Shown here: piece by piece, positions 11,578 through 22,077 of the stretch
Numbering within the stretch: the first letter of the stretch is position 1
Layout: each line of letters starts with the position of its first letter
Assembly: GCA_963969595.1 (NCBI GenBank)
Contig: OZ018408.1
Location: 48,485,022 to 48,549,021, forward strand
DNA length: 64,000 nt
Direction: 5' to 3'
DNA from: Neckera pumila
Lineage: Eukaryota; Streptophyta; Bryopsida; Hypnales; Neckeraceae
Program-made: the position numbers and the translations under genes
Notes under the pieces: generated by a model
The model's database searches: none
What the model was told of the DNA's origin: nothing
Seen by the model: only the letters and a program-made list of their open reading frames with translations

Positions 11578-13441
11578 TTAACCTTTAAAGGTTTTTGACT
11601 ATGTTTTCACCCAAAACACTCCAAAACGCCATTTCTAATACAAGTACCAAATTTTAGAAAAAAAACATTTTTTGGACACATATAACCATAAGATCTTGTA
11701 GTGCGTTGGTTTGAGAAGATGTGGAAAAAATTTTAGAATTTTCCACGATGCATATTGCAAAATATTAGTGTTTGAAATGAGAAAAATCCTTTTTTTGTTC
11801 CTAAGAGAAACAGGGCAGCTGCCCTTCACAAGGTCACATTTGTATGAAAAAATGTCCAAAATCATGGTGGTTACTCTTGGGATTCATTTTTGAAGTCAAA
11901 TTGGATATGTGTTTGAAATTGGCACATTTGGAATTGTACAATATAAGAAAAAAAAATAGTAAGTAGAAAGAAGTAGAGAATGATTCAAAACACTAAATTG
12001 TGAAGAGTTCAACCCTTAAAGGACTAAGCATTGTTTTTTGAAAACATAGCAATTTTAGGCAACTCATTACAAACAAAATTTTTATTTTTTCTTTGAGATT
12101 TTCACACAAGATGTGCCCGAGGAGTAGTTTTAAGGCCCAACAATTTTCACAACCTTTGACTACTTAGTTAAAAAGTTATTGCATGATATGTCATTTTTGT
12201 TGGTTGGGGCATCTCAAAAAACTATTTTAAAAATCACTTTTAAAAAAAATAAAAATTTGAAATTGGTTCTTTAGATTTGTATATACGCGGGGAGCTTTGA
12301 ATCATTCCATTTCAATTAATGAATCAAAAGTTATGAGGATTATTAGTTTGAGGATAGTTATATATGGAATCTCTACTCTTAAAGAAAGTTTGAAGTCCTT
12401 TGTTTAACTTAGTTTCCATAACTTTTGAAAAAACAAACAAACATTGGGTGTTGATTGTTTACAACAACATTACAACCCTTGGGATTGGCATTTTTCAATT
12501 CTATATCTAAATTCTTAACAATTTTGTATTTTAAATCATTCTTTACTTCTTTCTACTTACTATTTGTTTCCTATATGTTGTGCAATTCCAAATGATCTGA
12601 AAATTTTCAATCATATAGCCAACTTGACTTCAAAAATTAATCCAAAGAGTAACCCCCATTTTGGACATTTTTTCATACAAATGTGACCTTGTGAAGTGCA
12701 GCTGCCCGGATTTTCGCAAGAACAAAAAAAGGATTTTTCTAAATTCAAATGCTATTATCTTGCAATCTACAATTGAAGGTGAAAATTTCTGAGCTTTTTC
12801 CCACAACTTCTTGAACTAGTGTATAACAAGGTCCTACTGTTACATTTTTCCAAGTTTTTTTTTGTTTCAAAATTTGGTACTTGTATTAGAAATGGCAGTT
12901 TTGGAGCAATTTTGGTGAAAACATACTCTTTGACCTTTAGGGGGTAATTATAGAATTGAAAATGCCAATCCCAATGGTTGTATTGTTGTAATAAACAATC
13001 TACATCTAAGATTTTTATTTATTTTTAAATTTTTTTAAAATTGAGTTAAATAAACAAAGTTTATTTTAGAGTAGAGATTCCATAACTACCGGCAAACTAA
13101 AACTCCTCACAATTTTCATCTCATTAATCAAAATAGAATGATTCAAAGCTTTCCATGTATATATAAATCTAGAGAACCTATTTCAAATTTTTATTTTTCT
13201 TAAAGTGATTTTCTAAGAATTTTTTGAGCTACTCGCTGAACATTGAAAATCACATATCATACAATAACTTTTAACCATGCAATCAAATGTTACAAAAATT
13301 GTTAGGCCTTAAAGCTACTCCTTGGGAAAATGTTGTGTGAAAATTTCAAAGAAAAAAAATAAAAACTCCGCTTGTAGTGAGCTGCCCAAAAATTCTATGT
13401 TCTCAAAAAAGCATGTTCGATGCTTTAGGGGTTAAACTCTT
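11578..13441. mobile_element. Nested complex of TTAA-type elements (family 2) with inverted segments
   Basis: Read left to right there are segments A (about 11582-11990), B (about 12013-12420), C (about 12430-12560), then A inverted (about 12560-12945), C inverted (about 12950-13030) and B inverted (about 13040-13437). Outer left end is TTAA followed by CCTTTAAAGG; outer right end is GCTTTAGGGG followed by TTAA. Segment A and C are also found at 59728-60344, and A in part at 48165-48436. The order is best explained by one element with long inverted ends (B plus C) inserted into or beside another copy. There is no transposase open frame. Confidence 0.65.
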
Positions 13442-15018
13442 GAAATGTCAAGCATACAACAATGAATTTTAAAGTGTGCACCCAAAAATGCACCATTCAT
13501 CCAACACCTCCATCATCACTATGGATACATCTCTAAAATCAACATGTACTTAGTATGTGGAAGAAACAATTTTAGAAACTCTACCAAATTGAAAACTTTG
13601 GTCCTTCATAACTTACATACGGTATCCAAATGTCACGTTCTTTAGTGCGTTGGAACATGGCAAGAAAATATGAAAATTTCACCAGTCTAATAGCAGGAAA
13701 TAGGTGCAATAGCAAAAAGTGGCAGTTTGGGGGGTATCCACTTTATATGTTGACTTCTTTGTATTTCAGCCTGCATCACGAGTTTGCTCCATTACCTTTT
13801 TCACAACACCAGTACTAATGTACCAACTTCTTAATGATGTTCTCTCCATTCAAACTGATAAATGTTTTCACACAAGCGAGTTTCTTTATTTGACCAACTT
13901 TTCACGAGGTGCAAAATTGTGCTCCTCATAAAATTGCCTAATTCTAAAATTAGTGTCACCTACAAATTTATATCACTACAAAATTTAGTTTTTGCGGGCA
14001 TTGAAACAAAATAATCATATGTCAAACTGTACTAATCCAAAAATAGTGTGACCTCTTTGGCAAATTAGTGTCACATGCATTATCAATGTAAGGTACATAC
14101 ACCCACAATCAACACTACCTAAAAAACCGACACCTACATTTGGACCAAAAAATTGATTGTTTTTCCTCCATACTGATTAGACAAGATGTACTATACATAA
14201 TCTGAAAATGAAAGTCTATGAGACCGTAGTATTGGTTTTAGGTACCTAGGAGACAAAACTTTAAAAGTTCATAACTTATTCATATGGTGTCCAAATAATG
14301 CATGCTAAAGTGTGTTGGAATCCTTTTTTCAATTGCCTTTAAGGCCTAAAATATTTAATTTATGCTTAATAATAATAATTATGCTCAGTTGCAATTAGGT
14401 TCAGTTGCTTGTATGTTCACTCACTGGTTACTTCATGGCCTGAGTTTGGGACTTCAATACCACGTTGCACCTGATGAAGCCACTGTTAGTATTCTTGCAC
14501 AAGCTAGGGTCTGAAATTAAAGTCGGACCACCTATATCTAATCACTTAAGCAACTGTGGCATAGATGGTGAGCAGTTGATTGTAATGGAAATTTTTTTTA
14601 TATAGGGAGATAGAAAAAACTGAGATTACAAAATTTTCAGATTTTTTTTTGCAAAACTGAAATTTTGGTGAATTTTGGGAGCCAAAAAGTATTTCAAACC
14701 AATTCCCAATCTCTAGAATCTTCCAATTCCAATCACTCAAGAACTAGCTTCCTATTATCTACTTTCTTATTACTTTAGGACATACTTTAGGACATGTGTC
14801 ATGATCTTACTAATTCCAAGCTTAAAAAAGAGTAAAAAACACATCACAAGCCTTGATTGGAAATAGGGTGCACTACCGGTTGGGCATTGGTCCCTGGTTG
14901 GAAATGGGTGGTCCAACCTTATACAGTAATAATATCTTGAGAGTGCTTGGGCATAAAGCATCTCCCAGCACCCTCCCTTTGAGAATATTCTCAGCTTCGG
15001 GCCAGCATTCCACAGTTC
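13442..15018. other. AT-rich intergenic DNA with dispersed repeat fragments
   Basis: No gene. It holds a roughly 150-bp repeat (13945-14095) resembling the one in a METTL23 intron at 33045-33190. A further stretch around 14665-14770 is similar to 62805-62900 (shared GGGAGCCAAAAAGTA followed by a CTCTAGA and CAATTCCAATCA block). Two related segments near 13600 and 14260 (both with 'cataactta' then 'ccaaat') also suggest old duplication. Confidence 0.5.
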
Positions 15019-15297
15019 GTAAACCACTTGCAGGACTTCTCCTGTTCATTTTGCGGGGAAGTTTCTGCACCGTAATGCTTGAATACACGGGCAAACCCGT
15101 GTAATTGAGGATTACGGATTTTTCATCCGGCTCTAATTTATCATCCCGATTTTCATTGAATTTTGCCTGTGGTTTACGTCGGGCAATGCCCTTATCGTCA
15201 AGCATTGTGCTAAATAATCGACCCTTCTTGTTGGGCTCCGCCCTCCTCGTCGGCCGATTATTTGGCGCAATGCCTTCCTCTGCGGGCATTGCCTTAT
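15019..15297. repeat. Dispersed GC-richer repeat with internal cruciform, copy 1
   Basis: This stretch is clearly related to 45536-45753: both share TAAACCACTTGCA, a TAATTGAGGATTA / TAATCAGAGATTA-type block, GGGCTCCGCCCTCCTC and the end TTTGGCGCAATGCC followed by GCATTGCC. The repeat contains internal inverted segments around the GGGCTCCGCCC core. It is distinctly richer in G and C than its surroundings. The superfamily is not identified; a transposon terminus or solo terminal repeat is possible. Confidence 0.65.
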
Positions 15298-15450
15298 GCA
15301 TCCGGTCTTTCAACTTTCAAGCCGCATTGCATCCGAAGTTCCAAACGTGGTGACCAAGACAAAGAGCCCAATGAATTCTGACTTTCTGACCGGCACATGA
15401 TCATCAGTCTCATCTGTCTGTCAATCCGTGCACATACTATCCTTTCAGTA

Positions 15451-15553
15451 CACAAAATAGTGAAATTAGGTTGCCCCACACTAAATTCTCGTATCTAACA
15501 CTTTCAGACATGGTCAACTATAGTCTGAGGCAACCTAATTTCACTATTTTGTG
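15451..15553. mobile_element. Small TA-flanked foldback MITE, mariner-like, copy 1
   Basis: The terminal inverted repeats start CACAAAATAGTGAAATTAGG and continue into TTGCC; the right end is the exact reverse complement for at least 25 bases. A TA dinucleotide flanks each side (15449-15450 and 15554-15555). About 103 bp. TA target sites and short size suggest a Tc1/mariner-type MITE; the superfamily call is inference. Confidence 0.7.
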
Positions 15554-15618
15554 TAGACAAAGTACTTAACTGTACATAACTAATGTCTCTAAGGCACTGT
15601 TTTTTGCTAATGAGCCTA

Positions 15619-15875
15619 CACAAAATAGTGAAATTAGGTTGCCTTGTCAATTAGGTTGCCTTGTCAATTAGGTTGCCTTACCTGAGATACATTACCTCAT
15701 GCATCAATGCGTATTCCACATGCCACTCTTTGAACCACGCCTTGAGCTGGTGCACAAATCTACACCAAACACATGGCTCTGAATTGAGTGCTTCATTGTA
15801 CAAAAGCTGTGAATATTTCTATAGTGTGGACTGTCGAGAAATTAGTGTGGGACAACCTAATTTCACTATTTTGTG
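15619..15875. mobile_element. Small TA-flanked foldback MITE, mariner-like, copy 2 with internal tandem repeat
   Basis: This has the same terminal inverted repeats as the element at 15451-15553, with TA at 15617-15618 and 15876-15877. Just inside the left end the 17-bp unit TTGTCAATTAGGTTGCC is tandemly repeated (about 15644-15677). About 257 bp and without coding capacity. Confidence 0.7.
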
Positions 15876-16026
15876 TAATTACTATAATTAGAGTGTTCAA
15901 ATTTTCATATTATCTTTCTTGTTGACAAGTGAAAAGTAGTTCCAACACACCAAAGACCACAAAATTTGGATATTGTGCAAAAGTCTTGAAGGATCATGAA
16001 GGTCAATAAGGTTGATGAGTTTTTAA

Positions 16027-16916
16027 CCCTTGAAGGCCCAAGGCCTTTTGTCTACCACAAAACACCCCAAATTGTCATTTTAATAGCAAAGAGTAAAAAA
16101 AATTAAAAAATGCTTTGCATATCTAACCATAGGATATTACACCTAACTAGTATGAGAATGTGTGGAAGAAGTTTGAGAATTTTTGACCGCACCAATTGCA
16201 ATATATGTGCATTAAAGTGAAAAAAACAAGTTTTTCTGCACATTGTGGGACTGGATTTTTTAACTTTGAACATTTTTTACTTTAATTTTTTTCACTACAG
16301 AGTTTTGAGCATTAAATGCTTATAGTGGAGAATTAAATTGAGAATCCAGAAAAAAAAAATCCAAAAAAACTTAATTTTCATTATTAAAAAAATTGTTAAG
16401 TAGAAGTAGGTACAAGATAGATGGAAAATCTAAAATATTAATATCTTTTATATGGAATTTAAAAGCACTAATTCCAATGATGAGATTGTTTGAGCAAAAA
16501 AACTAAACCACATGGAGCTATTTTTTTGGAAAAATTGTAAAAATTGCATTCAGAAATGAATCCTACAAGTTATTTTTTTCAGGAAGATGCTCTAAGTGCC
16601 CAAAAAAACAAGATTGTCCATAACTTTCTCATAAAAAGTCCAAACAAAATGAATCAAAGCTTTTCAAATAGACAAAAATATAATCTATAAGAAGGGAAAA
16701 AAAATTGCAAAATTTTTTGCTGTCCTTTGAAGGCTGTTTTGAGCTTATTTGGGCATACCTTTTTTTCCTAGGCATTGATTGAAAAAAAAATTCCCACAGA
16801 GCTTAGCAGTTTTCTATCTTCAAAAAATTCTTCAAAAAATCACGACAAAAATTAAGCTTGTATGTACTTACCCAAAATCCCATTTGTCACCCAAAGAGAC
16901 AATGGGCTTTTAGGGG
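16027..16916. mobile_element. TTAA-type element, family 3, left member of an inverted pair
   Basis: The left end is TTAA (16023-16026) then CCCTTGAAGGCCCAAGGCC; the right end is GGGCTTTTAGGGG then TTCA (a decayed TTAA). Over its whole length it matches the reverse complement of 19495-20450, including shared blocks such as ACCATAGGATATTACACCTA and CTAGTATGA. About 890 bp, no coding capacity. Confidence 0.7.
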
Positions 16917-17441
16917 TTCAAGTTGTTTTTTCAACATACGTATATATTGATTTTAGAGATGTTCCTAGAGTAATGATGGCAGTTCTAGTCAAGGAGAGAT
17001 TTTTGAAGTGTATCTGGCTACCAAGTTAAGCCATTGATCATAGTGTTTCGGAAGTTTTCGAAGTTGCTCCAAAAATTTGTCTCATGTTTGTAGAAGGAGC
17101 CGATTTTTTTTGAAAAGCATCGGTTGAATCCTTTCCTTATCAAAATCTCCCAATTCATTTCCTCTTGTATCAATTTTTCACTAGCATTTTCCTTCAATTT
17201 CAAATTTGCAAAAGCTATAATCTTCTCCTTTTAGAAACATGCCGGTTTGGAAACTAAACTTCAAATTTTATTACACTGAGGAAATACAGAGGACGGAGTA
17301 AGGATTGGCCCCCACGACCAACTCACTTCATACCACCCTTGCCCTATTCATGCCCTTCAAATTCTTCAATGGTCAATTCTTCAATGGTCAATTCTAAACC
17401 CACTTTGTTTAAGAGCATATCTGCCTCCAGTGCCCCGGTTA
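16917..17441. other. Intervening AT-rich DNA
   Basis: No gene or element boundary recognised between the TTAA-type element and the CACTA-like element. A 16-bp unit CTTCAATGGTCAATTC is tandemly duplicated near 17363-17394. Confidence 0.5.
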
Positions 17442-19072
17442 TACTATAAGAAACCCGTGTTTTTCTTGATGCCGGAGCAAAAACATGTGATGTCCATGGC
17501 CAAACATACTATATCTGCGGAGACATTAAGATGTTAAAGAGAAGGATTGCGATTTCAGAAGATTTCAGAGGATGTTCCAGATGATTGCGGCAAATTTGAA
17601 TGAAAACAAGTTGGTGTTACCATCAACATTAGGATTTTTGATGACATTTTAAAGGACTCATTGATGTTCGGAAAGCCGTTCGCAAAAACATAGACTGCCA
17701 CGTTAGCCTTAAAGAAAAAATTTCATGGAGGATAAATTTGTGGAAATTATTTTATTCTTGGGTAAAAGTCTGACTGAGGTTAAGAAAAAAAGAATTAGGT
17801 AGCCATCGGGCAGCTTTTGGAGAAAAATAAGATGACATGGCATATGACATGGCATGCCATGTGTAAATTAGTTGAAGTGGCATAATATTATGCTGATGTG
17901 GCATGCCACGTCAACATAGCAAGGTTGTCTCTTGCGTTTTCTACACTTATATTGGAGATGTTTGAATAGATGTAGAGATGTCACTAGAGACATCTTATAA
18001 AACGTTGAGATGTTTTTTTGGACGTTTTTGTAGACTTCTAGATGTTTTACAAAACATATCACAATCGGTATAACGTCTATAGAGACGTCATCAAAGAGGC
18101 CTTTGAAACATGCAAAAAAAAATCTTGCTGGACGTCTGTGTACTGCTCTACAAAAATTTAAATCCAACGTTTTTAATGTCCCATATAGTTTGTCTTCCCC
18201 CCTACCACTCCATATATATAAAGAGCCCGTTTTCTCCCCTTCATAAACTCACATCAAGTGGCTTTTGAAGCCATGTGACATAATTGCCAATTATGATGTA
18301 TTTTGTACAACATATTATGCATGGTATATGATGTATGATGTATAATGTATGGTATATTATGTGTGATATATAATGTATGGTGTATTGTGAATGACATGCA
18401 TGTGGACGTTATATGAGACATGTGAGACTGTCCATATTAACATCATGCCGGATAGTGCATTCCATGACATGAATGTCTAATGTGACATCATTTTGTTCTT
18501 CTAAATCATATCAAACATTGCCAGAGGTATTCATGATGAAAAATAGATGTTTACATTGATGTCACAATAAATACAGACGTTTAAGGTGATGTCTCAAAAT
18601 ACGTCTATGAAAATGTCTAGACGTCTGAGTTGATGTCTCAGAAAACGTACAGATGTCTAGGTTGACGTCTTTAAAGACAACAAGAAAATCCTTAGACAAC
18701 CAAAAAAAATGCTGACGTGATATGCCACATCATTCTTGTTGGATGCCACGTCACTTTTTCTGCCGCCACACCTAAACCCACTTCAGATGCCGCGTCATGG
18801 ACAAAAATGGATGAAAAAAATTCCTACATGGCTGTCCGTGTCCGCGTGGCGTTTAGGTGGCAGCCACATGGCGGCTTTTGAAGACCCTGTTGACCCATGT
18901 TTTTGGTGATGTCTGCCAGAAAACATCCTGATGTCACATGTCAAAATTGATATCTAAGGCACGTCCGCAGCAATGCAATTTTTTGGACGTCTATATAGCG
19001 TGGTAAAACGTCAGCTCGGACAGTCGGGCGTCAAAATTGTGATGTTCAGAAAAACACAGGTTCTTTATAGTG
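17442..19072. mobile_element. CACTA-like non-autonomous DNA transposon 1
   Basis: The left end reads TACTATAAGAAACCCGTGTT (first C changed to T) and the right end, as reverse complement, CACTATAAAGAACCTGTGTT; the match continues into TTTCT. The interior near both ends is crowded with GACGTC/GATGTCT/AGATGTT-type short motifs in both orientations, the subterminal repeat pattern typical of CACTA (En/Spm) elements. Flanking triplets are TTA and GTA, so the 3-bp target duplication is imperfect. At 1631 bp with no long open frame it cannot be autonomous. Confidence 0.75.
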
Positions 19073-19494
19073 GTACTAGCCTTGGATTCAAAATTGCAAG
19101 CAGCCAAAATTTGGCAATTTTGTGAAAGCGTGGCTATGTATCTACCTTTTACTTTTGCATACTATTTAGCTGCCGGTCCTACAATTTTTTGGTCTAGTTT
19201 TGAACCTTTCATTTTCACACTCCAACCTGTTATTTATCCAAAGGTACCAACTAACAATGAATAAACCAATAGTTTTCCTTGAATATTGATCACCCATCCT
19301 ATTTGTATCATTATGTACCGCTAATATACATTTCAAAATTTGACATGTGTACTATTGTACATAATTACATAAACAAGTTCAAATGAATTGATATGCCTTG
19401 ATTGAATAAACATGTCTACTTTGATAGAATGGAACATGCCTCAGCTGATGGAATGTTGATGGATAACTATTAACTCATAACTAACCCTTAGTGG
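19073..19494. other. Intervening AT-rich DNA
   Basis: No gene recognised between the CACTA-like element and the next TTAA-type element; one short open frame (to 19264) has no recognisable content. Confidence 0.5.
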
Positions 19495-20450
19495 GCCCAT
19501 TAATCCTAGAAGCTTGTAGTCCCTATGGGGGACAAATGGGATTTTGGGTAGATACCTACGGGCTGAATTTTTGTATTGATTTTTTAAAACTTTTGGAAGA
19601 TAGAAAAATTGCTAAGTTTTGTGGGAATATTGTTTTTTCAATCAATGCCTAGGAAAAAAAAAATTATGCTTAAATAAGCTTAAAACGGGGAAGTGGGGGC
19701 AGCAAAAAAATTTCTTGCAAAAACTTTAATTTTGATTCTTTTTTGTAATAGATTATATTTTTGTCTATTTGGAAAGCTTTGATTCATCTCATTTGGATTT
19801 TTTATGAAAAAGTTATGGACAATCTTGTTTTTTTGGGCACTTAAAGCATCTTCCTGAAAAAAATAACTTGTAGGATTCATTTTTGAATGCAATTCTTACA
19901 AATTAAAAAGAAAAAAAGTTCCACGTGGTTTAGTTCTTTTGCTTAAACGATCTCATCATTGGAATTAGTGCTACTTAATTCCATATGAAAGATATTAATA
20001 TTTAAGATTTTCCTTCTATCTCGTACCTACTTCTATTTAACAATTTTTTTAATAATGAAAATAAAGTTTTTTTGGATTTTTCTTTTTTCGGCTAGATTCT
20101 CAACTCAATTCTCCACTATGACATTTAAATCTCAAAAAATTTAATTCTCCACTATGACATTTAAATCTCCACTCTGTAGTGCAAAGGTTTAAAGTAAAAA
20201 ATGTTCAAACTCAAAAAATCTAGTCCCACAATGTGCTAAAAAGCTTATTTTTTTCACTTGAAACGCAGATATCTTGCAAATTGTGTGGTCAAAAATTTTG
20301 AAACTTTTTCCACACATTTTCATACTAGTTAGGTGTAATATCCTATGGTTAGATATGCAAAACAAACATTTATTATATTTTTTTACTCTTCGCTATAGAA
20401 TTGGCAGCTTTGAGTGTTTTTTCAGAAAAAAGGCCTTGGGCCTTTAGGGG
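19495..20450. mobile_element. TTAA-type element, family 3, right member of an inverted pair
   Basis: The right end is GGCCTTGGGCCTTTAGGGG followed by TTAA (20451-20454); the left end is CTAA (decayed TTAA, 19491-19494) followed by CCCTTAGTGGGCCCATT. It is the reverse complement of 16027-16916 with scattered changes. About 956 bp and without coding capacity. Confidence 0.7.
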
Positions 20451-20786
20451 TTAAAGGTATGTGAACACATAATCAATACTAATTGCAATTGAATATAGTA
20501 ATTATTATATGGAAATTTTTTAATTGGATTTCTATTGGCAAGTGAAAGAGGATTCACTAATACTCTTTAGTGTGCATTTTTGAGTTTTAAACATGGTTGT
20601 ATTCTAATCAATACTATAGACCTTCTAATAAACAACATTCACTAATAAAATTAACAAACCTCCCTAAAGTAATATTGATTGCCGGTCCCAACCTCAGTTG
20701 CATACAAATGTCAGACGTACAAACAGCCCTCCTTAATGTAATAGCCTCTCTAATGTATGTGTCAAACCTATCTCGCCCCGTCTCTT

Positions 20787-22074
20787 CACTATAAGAAAAT
20801 GGAGTATTTTTGGAGGTCTGCAAAAACGTGAGATGGCGTCAATTTTGACGTGACAGGCGCTAGTGTAGATGTCTCCTAAAATGCGTTATAATTGATTAGC
20901 AAAAAAACATGGTTGAAACGTCAAAAACATGCTAGATTTTTTGTGATATATTCTTTGAAGGTCCCCACGATGCACCTTTCGGCGGACAGCACAGCTCTAC
21001 GTAAGCACTACCTGGGCGAGCAGTGCCACGTAGGAAAAAATTTCATCCGATTTGTTGCTAACGTGGTCTGTGACATGGATCCGGAAAAATTTGACGTAGA
21101 TTTATCAATATTTGATGTGGCATGCCTTGTCAGCACACTTTTATGTTTTAAAAAAAAAAAAATATTGCTTTAAGAAAAGTCAACTTAGACATTTTTTGAG
21201 ACATCAGTTGTTGCATACTATTTCCATAAGGCAAGGTCAAAAGAAAAAAATTATTTAAAATATAATAAAAAAATAAAAAAAATAAAATGAACAAGCAAAA
21301 TTGTTGAATTTAAGAAGAATTTTAAAGAAAACTTACCATCTACTTTTAAACTTTTAAAGAAAACTTACCATCTACCATCAAACAAATTTTTAAAGGCAAA
21401 ATGAAGGAATTCATTCATTAAAAGTTAGTGTGAATGAAGGGTAGAGAGGTCCTATTTACATCCTTTGTCCATCCATGGTGAGACAAAAGATATGAAATAA
21501 TTAGAATATGGGAATTTGACCATTGTAAGTTGACATTGTTTTAGACATATAGATGTTGTTTCAGATATTTGGATGTTATTTTTGACATGTCAATGTTTTT
21601 TTAGACATCTGCATTATGTTGCTTCACATATCTCATATGGATTGCTTCACTTCCTACCACCCCACTTGTAAAAAGATCATTTCTTTTCATCCATGTTGTC
21701 CATCCATTCATTTTCCCTTTTTTTCAAAGTATACCATGTGGCTACCCTTTTCCTAAATTTTTCACATATGGTATTTTGTCATAGATTGTAGTAAATTTTA
21801 TTAAATTACCATATTAAAAATTAGTCTATTTGCTAACGAGGCAGTCTATGTTTTTTTGGATGTCTCAAAAACATCAATATGTCTTTAGTCATGTCAAATA
21901 AAACATCAACATTAATGATAACATCAATTTGGATTTATGGTAAGAAGCCAATGCTCTCCGCAACGTCCACAAAAACAAACCTCATCAAGCTAGATTTCCT
22001 TGACATCTTCATGTTTTAACGGACATCGCACGTTAGTGGTAAAACATAGTAAAAAATGTGGATTTCCTATAGTG
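20787..22074. mobile_element. CACTA-like non-autonomous DNA transposon 2 with 3-bp target duplication
   Basis: The left end is CACTATAAGAAAATGGAG and the right end reads as reverse complement CACTATAGGAAATCC. The element is flanked on both sides by CTT (20784-20786 and 22075-22077), a perfect 3-bp target duplication as expected for CACTA elements. Subterminal GATGTC/GACGTC/AGATGTT motifs resemble those of the element at 17442-19072, so both are probably moved by the same transposase. 1288 bp, no transposase frame. Confidence 0.82.
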
Positions 22075-22077
22075 CTT

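Noticed and set aside
15641..15680. Short direct repeats resembling a mini-CRISPR or satellite
   Set aside because: Only two to three units with no spacers; explained as slippage within a MITE end.
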